Origin: an uncultured Clostridia bacterium
GTDB lineage: Bacteria > Bacillota > Clostridia > Oscillospirales > Ruminococcaceae
Length of the DNA stretch: 64,000 nt
Reading direction: 5' to 3'
NCBI GenBank assembly: GCA_947389015.1
Contig: CANDVA010000006.1
Location: forward strand, 62,001 to 126,000
Shown here: one piece after another, positions 1-9,939 of the stretch
How the letters are laid out: each line of letters starts with the position of its first letter
Position numbering within the stretch: the first letter of the stretch is position 1
Notes under the pieces: generated by a model
Database searches by the model: none
Told to the model about the DNA's origin: nothing
The model's input: the letters and a program-made list of their open reading frames with translations, nothing else
Position numbers and translations under genes: made by a program

Positions 1-447
1 CGTTTCGTTATTCGCCGCCATTACGGAGACCATCGCTGTATCATCGTCGATCGCCGCCGCGATATCCTCCGCGTGAACTATCCCCTCACCGTCCGGCGAT
101 ATACGCACGACATCAGATCCCCGCCGCTGAAGCTCCTTACAGGCATTCAGCACGGCGGGGTGTTCTATTTCCGTAGTTATAATTTTGTGCTTATCGCCAA
201 CGCTAAGCGCCGAAAAAACCGCAAGGTTATCGCTCTCCGTGCCGCCGCTCGTGAAGTATATCTCCTCGGGCTGCGCTCCCAGAGCCGCCGCGCATTGCTC
301 CCGCGCCTCGATAACGGCAAGCCGTGCCTCGCGCCCAAGAGTATGCGCCGAGGACGGGTTCGCGAAATTCTCCGTTATAAACGGCATAGCTGCGGCAAGC
401 GCTTTCGGATGTACTGGAGCGCTCGCCGCGTTGTCAAGATATATCAT
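1..447 (-). CDS. Cysteine desulfurase (NifS/IscS-like), N-terminal part; truncated by window edge
   Basis: Minus-strand translation from 447: MIYLDNAASAPVHPKALAAAMPFITENFANPSSAHTLGREAR...; typical class V aminotransferase N-terminus. Not in the ORF list because it is open at the edge. Confidence 0.85.
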   Translation of the reverse strand, partial: MIYLDNAASAPVHPKALAAAMPFITENFANPSSAHTLGREARLAVIEAREQCAAALGAQPEEIYFTSGGTESDNLAVFSALSVGDKHKIITTEIEHPAVLNACKELQRRGSDVVRISPDGEGIVHAEDIAAAIDDDTAMVSVMAANNET

Positions 448-836
448 TTTCCAAGTGCCTTTCTCAGATCGCGCAGATATGCCGCCTGCTGTTTTTTCAG
501 ATACCCCTTGACGAACGGTCTCATTATCGCCTTTTTAGGTGTGACGTCCTCGGTGAAGTCAATGATGGTCATGCCGTTTTCAAAAGACAATCTCCCCGTC
601 CAATGTCCCGAAATGTTATCGTTTTCAATATCGAACTCGTAAAGAGAATACGGCTCGAACGCAGTTATTGTAAACCGCGTTTTAAAGCCGCTTTTATCGG
701 TCTCCACAAAATTCTTTTCTCCAATGCGCTCTATCCCGCTGAGATCGCTGCGCCATGCGCTGTCAAACGATGTTATGATCTCCCATACCTTTTCTATATC
801 CGCTGACAGCTCCGCTTTAATATTTGACACAGCCAT
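444..836 (-). CDS. SRPBCC / polyketide-cyclase-like family protein
   Basis: 130 aa ORF MAVSNIKAELSADIEKVWEIITSFDSAWRSDL...; 4-nt overlap with the upstream gene in the operon. Confidence 0.65.
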   Translation of the reverse strand: MAVSNIKAELSADIEKVWEIITSFDSAWRSDLSGIERIGEKNFVETDKSGFKTRFTITAFEPYSLYEFDIENDNISGHWTGRLSFENGMTIIDFTEDVTPKKAIMRPFVKGYLKKQQAAYLRDLRKALGK

Positions 837-839
837 ATT

Positions 840-1274
840 TTACTCCAATATTATAGTGAACGGTCCGTCGTTGACAAGCTCCACACGCATTTCCGCACCG
901 AAAACGCCCTTTTCAACAACGGGTATCTCGCGCCTGCAAAGCTCGCAGAAGTACTCATACAGCCGCTCCGCTTCCTTGGGCTCCTTTGCCGTGATGAAGT
1001 TGGGGCGATTCCCCTTCCGGCAGTCAGCATATAAGGTGAACTGCGAGATTATCAGCAGCGAGCCGTCCACGTCCTTAAGCGACAGATTGGTCTTGCCGTT
1101 TTCGTCCTCAAAGATACGCAGGCCTATAAGCTTTTTCGCCAGCCGCTCGCATTCGGCTTCGGTATCCTCCGCGCCCACGCCGAGCAATACGAGAAAGCCC
1201 TTTCCAATCTCGCCGACTTTTTCCCCGTCAACGGATACGCTTGCGCGCTCCGTCCGTTGTATTACGATCCTCAT
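840..1274 (-). CDS. dtd: D-aminoacyl-tRNA deacylase
   Basis: MRIVIQRTERASVSVDGEKVGEIGKGFLVLLGV...LLIISQFTLYADCRKGNRPNF; characteristic Dtd motifs. Confidence 0.95.
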   Translation of the reverse strand: MRIVIQRTERASVSVDGEKVGEIGKGFLVLLGVGAEDTEAECERLAKKLIGLRIFEDENGKTNLSLKDVDGSLLIISQFTLYADCRKGNRPNFITAKEPKEAERLYEYFCELCRREIPVVEKGVFGAEMRVELVNDGPFTIILE

Positions 1275-2122
1275 TATCTGTGACGGCCTCCGCCTCCGCC
1301 GTGACCGCCGCTGCGGTGACTTCCTCCACCGCCGCCGTGATGACCTCCGCCGCCGCTGTGACCGCTGCTGCTGACAACATGGCTCGTAGTGTACTCGCGG
1401 ACAAACTGATCTACCTGACGAGTGATACGGGTACGGCTTTTGTCGATGTAATCGCCCGCGCTTATCGGCTTTATCTTTTTGTAGCCCCTTACAACGCAGC
1501 TGACAACGACGCCCGTAACTACCGCGGCGATTATAAATCCTATAAACCCGCCCGCAAATTGTATGGATGAAAATTGATTGTCGCCCATAAGGCTCGCCGT
1601 GCCGCCCGAACCGCTGCCGTAGCGCTCCGCGACGGAGCAGAAGTTCTTACACGCGGCATAAAAACCTCCGCTGTCAAGACCGTCGTACATCTTGTTGAAC
1701 ATAGCGTTGATATGATCGTCGTACTTGTTGCGCCCCATACCGCTTGTGGAAATTCGATCCTCATATCCGTCATACGCGGGATTATCATATGTATTCAGCA
1801 GCATAAGCACGACAAACGAGCTGCCTGTGCCGAAAGCGTCGTCGCCGAATTTGTCCGCGTAGCCTACATCGGACATACCGTTAAGGTCGCGGGTTATCAC
1901 TATGCCGATGTTGCAGCCCGCCTTATCCGCGGTCTCCTGCATAAGCTCGCGAAGATCGCTCTCCTGCTGCTCCGTAAGACAGTCGTCAAAATCGGCAAGA
2001 GCAGCCGAAAATCCGCTGTCCGAACCCGCGAAAGCATTCGCTCCGAATACGGGCAGAATAAACAGCATTACCGAAAAAATTACCGCAAAATATCTTATCT
2101 TAAGCAATGCACAGCCCTCCAA
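1274..2122 (-). CDS. TPM-domain membrane protein with Gly/His-rich C-terminus
   Basis: Signal/TM N-terminus, TPM-like 'CNIGIVITRDLNGMSDVGYADKFGDDAFG', C-terminal GGGGHHGGGGGSHRSGGHGGGGGRHR. Confidence 0.7.
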   Translation of the reverse strand: MEGCALLKIRYFAVIFSVMLFILPVFGANAFAGSDSGFSAALADFDDCLTEQQESDLRELMQETADKAGCNIGIVITRDLNGMSDVGYADKFGDDAFGTGSSFVVLMLLNTYDNPAYDGYEDRISTSGMGRNKYDDHINAMFNKMYDGLDSGGFYAACKNFCSVAERYGSGSGGTASLMGDNQFSSIQFAGGFIGFIIAAVVTGVVVSCVVRGYKKIKPISAGDYIDKSRTRITRQVDQFVREYTTSHVVSSSGHSGGGGHHGGGGGSHRSGGHGGGGGRHR

Positions 2123-3194
2123 AAAGCGACGCTATCAGCCATACGAGCAGGAATAGCCCCGCGCCGAACAAAAACGTCTTGAGCTTGCTTACGGGCAGCT
2201 CGCCAAACATTTTCTCCGTCTGCCCGTTCATTGCGAACGCGTAATCCTTGCCCTTGTAATTGTAGTTGAGGAACCACACGGGCAGCAAGGCGTAAACATA
2301 CTTCTGCTGACGGTATACAAAGCTCGTGCGCACCGATTCCAACGAAGTGTACACCGTGGCCATACGGCGTATCTCCGCTTCTGCGGCGGCAAGCACACGC
2401 TGATCTATCCGCACAGCCGCCTCCTCCTTGGAAACGTCGTACTTCTCGGCGGCGCAGCCTGACAGATACGACATCGAAAACGGCTTGAGACCGCTGTAAG
2501 TGAACGGCTCTATGCTCTCCATAAGACTGTCGTCGATACGCTTTGAGCCGTCGCACGGCACACGTATGAACGACAATTCCGCGTCACGCTCCACATTATA
2601 CACCTTTGTATGAGTGTACTGCCTGTCTCCTGTCCGCCATGTACGTATCGTCTTGCCCGTCGCGGTGAGCTGAACGTCCGCGAGACCGCTTTTCAGCCAG
2701 TACGGAACATACAGAGCCGAGATATTGCTTATCTGAGCCTCGGACTTGAACCCTCTCGGCAGCAGAAATTTACCTTTTATGTACTCCCTGAACTTTTCCT
2801 CCGCGCGTTCCCGGGTCGTCGAAAACGGAATTATCATATTCGGCTTGAACTCACCCGATAACCGTCCCGAAAGAATTACGGGCGTATGGCAGAAGTGACA
2901 CCTTGTAGATGCCGTAAGACTGTCGCAGATAACGCCTGCGCCGCAGTTAGGGCAGCTGTACAGAGCGCTCTGACCCGTGAATTCCTCCGTCTGCTCCTGC
3001 GTTTCGTCAAGCTCGGGCTCGACCGCCGTATCGAGGTTTACTTCCTCCTCGTTGTGCTTGAATATGTTCCGTATCTCGTAATCCGAGAACGTGCTGTCGC
3101 AATAAAAGCACCTGAACCCGCCCCTCGAGTTGTCATATTCCAATGCCGCGTTGCAATTCGGGCACTGATAAGTGACCGTCTGAACTGTTTCCAT
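2100..3194 (-). CDS. Zinc-ribbon membrane protein of unknown function
   Basis: Two zinc-ribbon motifs (CPNCNAALEYDNSRGGFRCFYC; CPNCGAGVICDSLTASTRCHFC) and a C-terminal TM segment. Confidence 0.7.
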   Translation of the reverse strand: METVQTVTYQCPNCNAALEYDNSRGGFRCFYCDSTFSDYEIRNIFKHNEEEVNLDTAVEPELDETQEQTEEFTGQSALYSCPNCGAGVICDSLTASTRCHFCHTPVILSGRLSGEFKPNMIIPFSTTRERAEEKFREYIKGKFLLPRGFKSEAQISNISALYVPYWLKSGLADVQLTATGKTIRTWRTGDRQYTHTKVYNVERDAELSFIRVPCDGSKRIDDSLMESIEPFTYSGLKPFSMSYLSGCAAEKYDVSKEEAAVRIDQRVLAAAEAEIRRMATVYTSLESVRTSFVYRQQKYVYALLPVWFLNYNYKGKDYAFAMNGQTEKMFGELPVSKLKTFLFGAGLFLLVWLIASLFGGLCIA

Positions 3195-3276
3195 CTTAAC
3201 TCCTATCCGAAAGGCATAATCTCGCTGCGCCCGCTTTCTTCGCTTAGCCGCGCGTTATTGCCTTCACTTTGCTCCG

Positions 3277-3990
3277 CTACTTTACAACAATATCCGCAAA
3301 AACCTTACCAATACTGTCGCTTATGACCAATTCCGCATTTTTGTCCGCGTTTGTGGGCGATTTGTTTATCACCACGAGGTGTCTGCCCGTGAAGTAATTC
3401 ACAAAACCCGCCGCGGGATACACGACCAGCGACGTGCCGCCGATTATCAGCGTATCTGCGCTCGCTATCTCGTTTACCGCGCGGTTGATGTCGTCGCCGT
3501 TAAGGCTCTCCTCGTACAGCACGACGTCGGGCTTTATCCGCCCTCTGCACTTATCACAGTACGGCGTTCCGTCATAATTTATTATGTAATCGAGCGCGTA
3601 CGGCTCTGCGCATTCAAAGCAATAGTTTCTGTGAATACTGCCGTGCAGCTCGATAACGTTTTTGCTCCCCGCCGCCTGGTGAAGTCCGTCGATATTCTGC
3701 GTTATCACAGCGGAAAGCTTTCCCGCGCGTTCAAGCTCGGCAAGCTTTAAATGCGCGGCGTTCGGCTTTGCGTCGGGGAATATCATCTTGTCGCGGTAAA
3801 ATCTGAAAAACTCCTCGTAATTGCGCTCGTAGAAGCTCCTGCTGATTATCGTTTCGGGGGGATACTTATATTTCTGATTATACAAGCCGTCCTGACTTCG
3901 GAAGTCGGGGATACCGCTTTCCGTTGACACCCCCGCGCCGCCGAAGAACACTATCCGTTCGCTGTCGTCGATTATCTCCTGCAACGTCAT
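3277..3990 (-). CDS. NAD-dependent protein deacylase (sirtuin, SIR2 family)
   Basis: GAGVSTESGIPDFRSQDGLY, TQNIDGLHQAAGS, CxxC zinc motifs, GGTSLVVYPAAG. Confidence 0.95.
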   Translation of the reverse strand: MTLQEIIDDSERIVFFGGAGVSTESGIPDFRSQDGLYNQKYKYPPETIISRSFYERNYEEFFRFYRDKMIFPDAKPNAAHLKLAELERAGKLSAVITQNIDGLHQAAGSKNVIELHGSIHRNYCFECAEPYALDYIINYDGTPYCDKCRGRIKPDVVLYEESLNGDDINRAVNEIASADTLIIGGTSLVVYPAAGFVNYFTGRHLVVINKSPTNADKNAELVISDSIGKVFADIVVK

Positions 3991-4013
3991 TTTATCCGCT
4001 CCTTTACTGCATA

Positions 4014-4676
4014 TTACTGTAAAATTTTACCATCGGATATCCTCACCAGCCGCTGTGCCTTCCGAGCAGTGTCCTCGTTGTGAGTTATCATCACAACCGT
4101 TTTCCCCTTGCGGCTCAGCTCCGAGAGTATATCCAGCACCTCCGCGCCCGATCTGCTGTCGAGGTTTCCGCAGGGCTCGTCGGCGAGTATCATCGCGGGA
4201 TCGGCTGCGATAGCTCTCGCGATCGCCACGCGCTGCTGCTGACCTCCCGACAGCTCTGTCGGACGGTGCAGTGCCCTGTCTGACAGCCTTACGCTGTCGA
4301 GCGCCCGCATCGCGATCTCGCTGCGCTGCTTTTTCGGGACTTTTCTGTACAGCAGCGGCAGCTCGACGTTCTCCAGCGCCGTCAAGCCCTGTATAAGATT
4401 AAAGCTCTGAAAAATAAATCCGATCTTTACGCTGCGGATATCGGAGAGCGTATTGTCGGAAAGCGCCGCCACGTCCTCACCGTCGAGCAGATAGCTGCCC
4501 GAGGAGGGCGTATCGAGACAGCCGAGGATATTCATCAGCGTGGATTTCCCCGAGCCCGACGTTCCTACGACCGTCACATATTCTCCGTCGTCGATATCCA
4601 GCGAAACACCGTCAAGCGCCTTTATCGTATTCGTACCGACGGTGTAATATTTTTGCAGATCCTGCACGTGTATCAT
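4014..4676 (-). CDS. ABC transporter ATP-binding protein (MacB/LolD-like)
   Basis: Walker A GTSGSGKST, signature LSGGQQQRVAIARAIAADP, Walker B MILADEP. Confidence 0.93.
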   Translation of the reverse strand: MIHVQDLQKYYTVGTNTIKALDGVSLDIDDGEYVTVVGTSGSGKSTLMNILGCLDTPSSGSYLLDGEDVAALSDNTLSDIRSVKIGFIFQSFNLIQGLTALENVELPLLYRKVPKKQRSEIAMRALDSVRLSDRALHRPTELSGGQQQRVAIARAIAADPAMILADEPCGNLDSRSGAEVLDILSELSRKGKTVVMITHNEDTARKAQRLVRISDGKILQ

Positions 4677-4733
4677 AGGTAAATTCCTCCCAAAACAGAA
4701 AATTATTACTATTTTGAGCGGAAAACTCCGTAA

Positions 4734-5561
4734 TTATTCACCGTTTAAGCCGTCGATTATTTCCGTGATATATGCGTACTCCGGAAACTCCGAGAGCAGA
4801 CGATTTTTGCATTTCCACAAAAAATCCCCGCGCAGCTTGGGGTGGTCGCGCATTGCCTGTTTAGCGCCCCAGAGGTGCGTGAAATCGCTTTGCGGATAGA
4901 ACAAATTGTCCTTGTCGAGAAGCGTTTTGACGGGCGTTCCCGTATAGTCCGCGCACATGGCGGCGAGCCGCTGTTCGGCGAATACCATATACTTGAGACG
5001 ATCATCACACCTCGCCGCCGATTTCATAAACGCTATCGCCTGCCCCGTGTAGAACTCTTTGAAATCGTTGTCGGGAACATACAGAAACGCGGTGTTGAGC
5101 GGTAAGACCTCCTCGCTGAAATCGGGGATAATATGATCGCCGACACGGAAAAAGTCAAGAGGCGGATATATCCCGTCCGATATCTCCTCGCGGTGAGCGG
5201 CTATAAGTCCGTCGCCGAACTCAAGCGTTTTCCAGACGATGAAATCCGTGTCGATCATAACTGCCGGAGCATTGATCTCGCGCAATGCCAAGAGCTTTCC
5301 GCCCGCCCAGAACATCAACGGGTCGATGCCCTCCAGATCGTCCGCGACACATATTTTGATATCGTTCCAGATATCCGCAATGCCGATTTTTTTGTAATAT
5401 TCGGCGTATCGGCTGTCACAGCACATCGTGATCTCTCCGTTGTATTTCCTCCAGCACAGCGCCGAGAGCGCGGTGCAGCACAGATCGAAATCCTCGGTGG
5501 AAAGCCTTTTTGCGCCCTTGGCAAACGCGGGAGCGGAGCTTGCGATATGTATAGCGTTCAT
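4734..5561 (-). CDS. Glycosyltransferase-like hypothetical protein (DUF6734-like)
   Basis: 275 aa ORF with 'APAVMIDTDFIVWK' DxD-like motif. Confidence 0.5.
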   Translation of the reverse strand: MNAIHIASSAPAFAKGAKRLSTEDFDLCCTALSALCWRKYNGEITMCCDSRYAEYYKKIGIADIWNDIKICVADDLEGIDPLMFWAGGKLLALREINAPAVMIDTDFIVWKTLEFGDGLIAAHREEISDGIYPPLDFFRVGDHIIPDFSEEVLPLNTAFLYVPDNDFKEFYTGQAIAFMKSAARCDDRLKYMVFAEQRLAAMCADYTGTPVKTLLDKDNLFYPQSDFTHLWGAKQAMRDHPKLRGDFLWKCKNRLLSEFPEYAYITEIIDGLNGE

Positions 5562-6188
5562 TTATCTGCCGCTGATGATCTTGCGGACTATCACAAACGC
5601 CGTGCCGCCCAGACCGATGATCGTGAGCACTATCGCAATAGCAAGCATGGCGCCCGAGCCGCTGCCGGTGTTGCCGTCGTTTATCGTGAACGCCACGACG
5701 TCGCTCGCTTCAAGTCCCATATCCACAGCGTATTCCTGAAGATACTCAAGCCCGTCGCCGCTGAGCTTTGTGACCTTTCCCTTGATCTGTATTGCGGTCG
5801 TCGGTATGGTGCCGTCCTCGAAAAAGGCATCTGTTTCCTTAACCATTTTTTTCGCAATACTCTGCTGTGAGCTGTCGCTCAAAGCAAGTGCGACAAACTT
5901 ATATTCGTCAAGCACAGGTATAGGCAGCGCGTAATATTGAGCGGTAACGCGCGTGTTGTGCTTTATTCCGAAGGTGCTGTCGTACTCCTCCATATCGGCA
6001 AAATTGTCCCAAAGCTCATAGACGGTTTCCTCCACAAAGCGCCCGTTGTAAAAATCGTTCTCCGTCATGGTCTCCAGATCTCCGCGCGGCTTGGCGAGCT
6101 CTGCCTTGTCCCTGATAGATGCGATTAGCAGAACAATACCCATTACCGCCACCACAATAAAAACGATCAATAACCTAACAAATTTCAT
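5562..6188 (-). CDS. Membrane protein of unknown function, paralog of 6253..6951
   Basis: N- and C-terminal TM helices flanking a domain of about 150 aa; same architecture as the next gene. Confidence 0.55.
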   Translation of the reverse strand: MKFVRLLIVFIVVAVMGIVLLIASIRDKAELAKPRGDLETMTENDFYNGRFVEETVYELWDNFADMEEYDSTFGIKHNTRVTAQYYALPIPVLDEYKFVALALSDSSQQSIAKKMVKETDAFFEDGTIPTTAIQIKGKVTKLSGDGLEYLQEYAVDMGLEASDVVAFTINDGNTGSGSGAMLAIAIVLTIIGLGGTAFVIVRKIISGR

Positions 6189-6252
6189 AACTTCTTCTCC
6201 TAAATAATATTAAAACACGCCGAAAAAGCGTATTTTGCACATAATTACCAAC

Positions 6253-6951
6253 TCAGTATCCCGTGCTCTCGCGGTGCTTTTTAATCGCGAACAGAACGAT
6301 GCCTCCCGCCCCTACAGCCGTCAGCGCCGCGCCCGTTACGATAAGCGGTATCTCGCTGCCGTTATTGTTCTGAACATAAAAAACATATTGGCATACGTGA
6401 TTGTATCCGTTTATAAGTGTGGGCGTGACAAGCGCGGTATCTCCGATCATATCCATAAGCTCCTCGTCCTTAATAAGTTGTGGGTTTTGCACTAAGTAGC
6501 TAATTATCTTATCAACAAAGGGCGGGTCCATCTCCGCAAGCACGCCACTGCATTCAAACGGGGTTACCGAGCCGACGGGGCGGAGTTTTTCGGAATACAG
6601 CGCGTCCAGCGCCTTTATGTCCTCGTCATCGGTCACACATATCAGCATATAATACTGCTCGGGCGGCGACAACACCTTTCCGGCGGGAATAACATAATAA
6701 TGCTGTACGAGCGGCTCGCCGAATTCGATGTCAAAAACTTTCCGCTTCGTCTCCGCGGTGAGGATTTTGCCAAGCTGTCGGTCGAGCTTCTCATTAACGT
6801 TCATTCCCGAAACATATTGCTTCGGGGAAACGGAGGAAAGCGATACGGAGCGGCGCGTGATGTCCGCTTGCCGCGTCAGCTCCGAAACAAGCAGAAACAC
6901 TCCCGCATATGTCACAAGCCCGAGAAGTACAAATGCAATTATATATTTCAT
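6253..6951 (-). CDS. Membrane protein of unknown function, paralog of 5562..6188
   Basis: Two TM helices, similar layout (QHYYVIPAGKV / AQYYALPIPVL...). Confidence 0.55.
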   Translation of the reverse strand: MKYIIAFVLLGLVTYAGVFLLVSELTRQADITRRSVSLSSVSPKQYVSGMNVNEKLDRQLGKILTAETKRKVFDIEFGEPLVQHYYVIPAGKVLSPPEQYYMLICVTDDEDIKALDALYSEKLRPVGSVTPFECSGVLAEMDPPFVDKIISYLVQNPQLIKDEELMDMIGDTALVTPTLINGYNHVCQYVFYVQNNNGSEIPLIVTGAALTAVGAGGIVLFAIKKHRESTGY

Positions 6952-6990
6952 ATGTATTCTCCGAATAAATATAAATTTTTGAAATAATTG

Positions 6991-7728
6991 TCAGATATTG
7001 TGTATTCCGTAGCCGAAACGGTCGAGCGGGCATTTCATCAGCGTTTCAAGCATAATTCTGTCATATTCGTCCAGAGCGTCAAGCGCCGCAAAGCCGTCCG
7101 CAAAAGGCATATAAAGACTGCCGAAACCGCTCGGATAACCGAGCCGCCAAAAGCTGCCGAACACGAACGAACTCCCCGCAAAGCTTCCCGAGCGAAAAGC
7201 CGAGAGCAGCCATTCCCACTCCCATTCATGAAAACTCGTAAAGCTGCCGGAAGAGAACGAGCCGCTTTTGTAGAGATTGAACAGCCACTCCCATTCCCAC
7301 TCGTGCATACCGCTGCCGAGGAAGTAGCTGCCGAAACGGAACGAGCCGCCAAACAGCGACACTAAAGCGCTGACAAATGATCCGACCGCAATATCATACG
7401 AGCCGTGTGAGCTTATCGACATACTGCCGAATGCGGCGGGCATACTGACCGAGGATGCTTTTCCGCCCGTTTCATCGGGCATACCGTTTCCGAAGCGCTT
7501 GCCCTCAGCCGAGCCGCCGAATATCCTCGCGAGCTTTACGTTCAGCTCGGGATCGTCGGGACGGAGCTTGACCAGCTTTTTTGCGTAGCGCTCGCCGCCG
7601 TGCTCGCTCAACCACTCGACAAGGCTTCCCGCGAGAAAATAACCGCGCAGAGACGCGATGTCGGAATTCCCCGCGATCTCGTCCGCGGAGTAGATCTTCC
7701 GCCTGTTCAGCCACAGTGCGCAGTCCAT
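6991..7728 (-). CDS. Repeat protein with HEWEWEWL / SGSF repeats, unknown function
   Basis: 245 aa; duplicated 'HEWEWEWL....SGSF' module, many GSF tripeptides, distinct N-terminal 'LRGYFLAGSLVEWLSEHGGERYAKKL' domain and C-terminal 'CPLDRFGYGIHNI'. Confidence 0.65.
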   Translation of the reverse strand: MDCALWLNRRKIYSADEIAGNSDIASLRGYFLAGSLVEWLSEHGGERYAKKLVKLRPDDPELNVKLARIFGGSAEGKRFGNGMPDETGGKASSVSMPAAFGSMSISSHGSYDIAVGSFVSALVSLFGGSFRFGSYFLGSGMHEWEWEWLFNLYKSGSFSSGSFTSFHEWEWEWLLSAFRSGSFAGSSFVFGSFWRLGYPSGFGSLYMPFADGFAALDALDEYDRIMLETLMKCPLDRFGYGIHNI

Positions 7729-8049
7729 GAGCCATGCCCCCTCAATTTACTTCTTGTATATTTTACATCATTTTTTACGAGAACAGTTTAATACACAATA
7801 ATTATATCACAAAATCCCAAGGTTTTCAACATATTTTAATAAAAAAAATCTCTTTTTTGGCAAACTGTATGCACGTTTGGCGCGAACAGTGCTTTTGTTG
7901 GGTGTGGTTTTTTGATTGCCAATTTTTTAACAACGTTTTTTGCTGCCGGTATTCGGAAAAAAATACAATTTATACTTGAAAAAAAGGAGGTTATAGGGTA
8001 TAATAGAATCGTATTATTTAATTATGTCATATGCTGAAAGGAGATAGTT

Positions 8050-9819
8050 ATGAGAAGAACAAAGATCGTATGTACGCTCGGTCCCGCTACGCAGTCCGAC
8101 GAGGTACTGCGGCTGCTTATCGAGAACGGCATGAACGTTGCGAGACAGAATTTTTCGCACGGCACTCACGAGAGCCATAAGGTCACTCACGATCAGGTGG
8201 TGCGCGTGGCTAGGGAGCTCGGAAAACCCGTCGCCACACTGCTCGACACCAAGGGTCCCGAGGTGAGACTGAAGAAGTTCAGGGACGACAAAAAGGTCGA
8301 GATCAAGACGGGAGATACATTCGTGCTCACGACCGCCGAGGTCGAGGGCGACAACACCCGTGTTTCCATAACCTACAAAGATCTGCCGAATGACATTGAG
8401 GTCGGAACGCGTATCCTTATCGACGACGGAAACGTTATCGTGCGCTGCTCAGATATTATCCACAACGCTGACGGCACGGCGGATATCGTATGCTCGATAC
8501 TCAACGGCGGAGTGCTCTCGAACAACAAGGGCGTGAATATCCCGGGCGTTAAGCTGTCCATGCCGTATCTTTCCGAGGTCGATATTTCCGATATCCGTTT
8601 TGCGGCGCGGGAGAGCTTTGATTTTATCGCGGCGTCGTTCGTCACCTGTCCAGACGACGTTCTGGCTATCCGCAAGATACTTGAGGAGGAGGGGCGCGGC
8701 GATATCCGCATTATCTCCAAGATCGAGAACGGAGAGGGCGTGAAGAATATCGACGATATCCTCCGCGTTTCGGACGGAATTATGGTCGCGCGCGGCGATA
8801 TGGGCGTTGAGATACCGTTCGAGGAAATACCTCAGATACAGAAAATGCTCATAAAAAAGGGATATAACGCCAACAAACAGGTCATTACGGCTACTCAGAT
8901 GCTGGAAAGCATGATACACAATCCGCGTCCCACAAGAGCGGAAACGACCGACGTCGCTAACGCTATTTACGACGGCACGAGCGCTATCATGCTGTCGGGC
9001 GAGACCGCCGCAGGTCAGCACCCCGTGGAGGCTGTAAAGACCATGGCGCTTATCGCGGAGACCACCGAAAAGGCGATCGACTATAAAAAGCGCTTCTACA
9101 AGCAGGAAACGCGCGACTGTGTGAACGTTTCGGCAGCTATTTCGCACGCCACGGTAAGCGCGGCTATGGATCTGGGAGCGACGGCTATAATCACCGTTAC
9201 AAAGACGGGTACCACCGCGCGCATGATCTCGCGTTACCGCCCCGAATGTCCGATAATCTCCTGCACGACGAGCGAGGTGGCTTGGCGGCAGACGGCGCTG
9301 TCATGGGGCGTTATCCCGCTTATGGCGGAGGAAATGATGACGAATACCGACGACCTTATTCATCACGCCGTTGAGAAGGCTGTCGCAGCGGGACTGCTCA
9401 AAAACGGCGATCTTACCGTTATCACCGCGGGCGTGCCTCTGGGAGTTTCGGGTACCACCAATCTTATGAAGGTGCATATTGTCGGCGACGTTCTGGTCAC
9501 GGGGACGGGCGTTACAAAGGGCACAGTCACCGCACCCGTTTGCGTCGCGCAGACCGAGGAGGACGCGCTGGAGCGCTTTGAGGCGGGTCAGATACTAGTT
9601 ATCCGAAAGACCTCCAATAAAGTGCTGTCGCTGCTTAAAACGGCGGCGGGCATCATTACCGAGGAGAGCGGCGCGGATTCGCACGCGGCTATCGTCGGAA
9701 TGGCGCTGGATATCCCCGTTATCGTCGGCGCGGAGAACGCCGCGGCTATACTGAGGAGCGGTACCGCCGTAACGATCGACGCGGACAGGGGAATAGTTTC
9801 GTCGGGAGCGGACAATTAA
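8050..9819 (+). CDS. pyk: Pyruvate kinase with C-terminal PEP-utilizing mobile domain
   Basis: MRRTKIVCTLGPATQSDEVLRLLIENGMNVARQNFSHG..., MVARGDMGVEIP, ITATQMLESMI; C-terminal EESGADSHAAIVGMALDIPVIVGAENA. Confidence 0.97.
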   Translation: MRRTKIVCTLGPATQSDEVLRLLIENGMNVARQNFSHGTHESHKVTHDQVVRVARELGKPVATLLDTKGPEVRLKKFRDDKKVEIKTGDTFVLTTAEVEGDNTRVSITYKDLPNDIEVGTRILIDDGNVIVRCSDIIHNADGTADIVCSILNGGVLSNNKGVNIPGVKLSMPYLSEVDISDIRFAARESFDFIAASFVTCPDDVLAIRKILEEEGRGDIRIISKIENGEGVKNIDDILRVSDGIMVARGDMGVEIPFEEIPQIQKMLIKKGYNANKQVITATQMLESMIHNPRPTRAETTDVANAIYDGTSAIMLSGETAAGQHPVEAVKTMALIAETTEKAIDYKKRFYKQETRDCVNVSAAISHATVSAAMDLGATAIITVTKTGTTARMISRYRPECPIISCTTSEVAWRQTALSWGVIPLMAEEMMTNTDDLIHHAVEKAVAAGLLKNGDLTVITAGVPLGVSGTTNLMKVHIVGDVLVTGTGVTKGTVTAPVCVAQTEEDALERFEAGQILVIRKTSNKVLSLLKTAAGIITEESGADSHAAIVGMALDIPVIVGAENAAAILRSGTAVTIDADRGIVSSGADN

Positions 9820-9844
9820 CACCGCATTTTCATGAAATATCCCC

Positions 9845-9873
9845 TTGACAAACCGTGAAAAAAATGTCATAAT
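9845..9873 (+). promoter_or_regulatory. Sigma70-type promoter for the SGNH hydrolase gene
   Basis: TTGACA (9845-9850), 17-nt spacer, CATAAT (9868-9873). Confidence 0.65.
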
Positions 9874-9939
9874 ATTATGTGTCAGCTAATAACGGGGTAT
9901 ATTATTGACCCCGAATTTACCTAAAGGAGATCACACATT

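Noticed and set aside
73-642. 189-aa and 108-aa plus-strand ORFs at the left edge
   Set aside because: Antisense to a clear cysteine desulfurase fragment and the SRPBCC gene.
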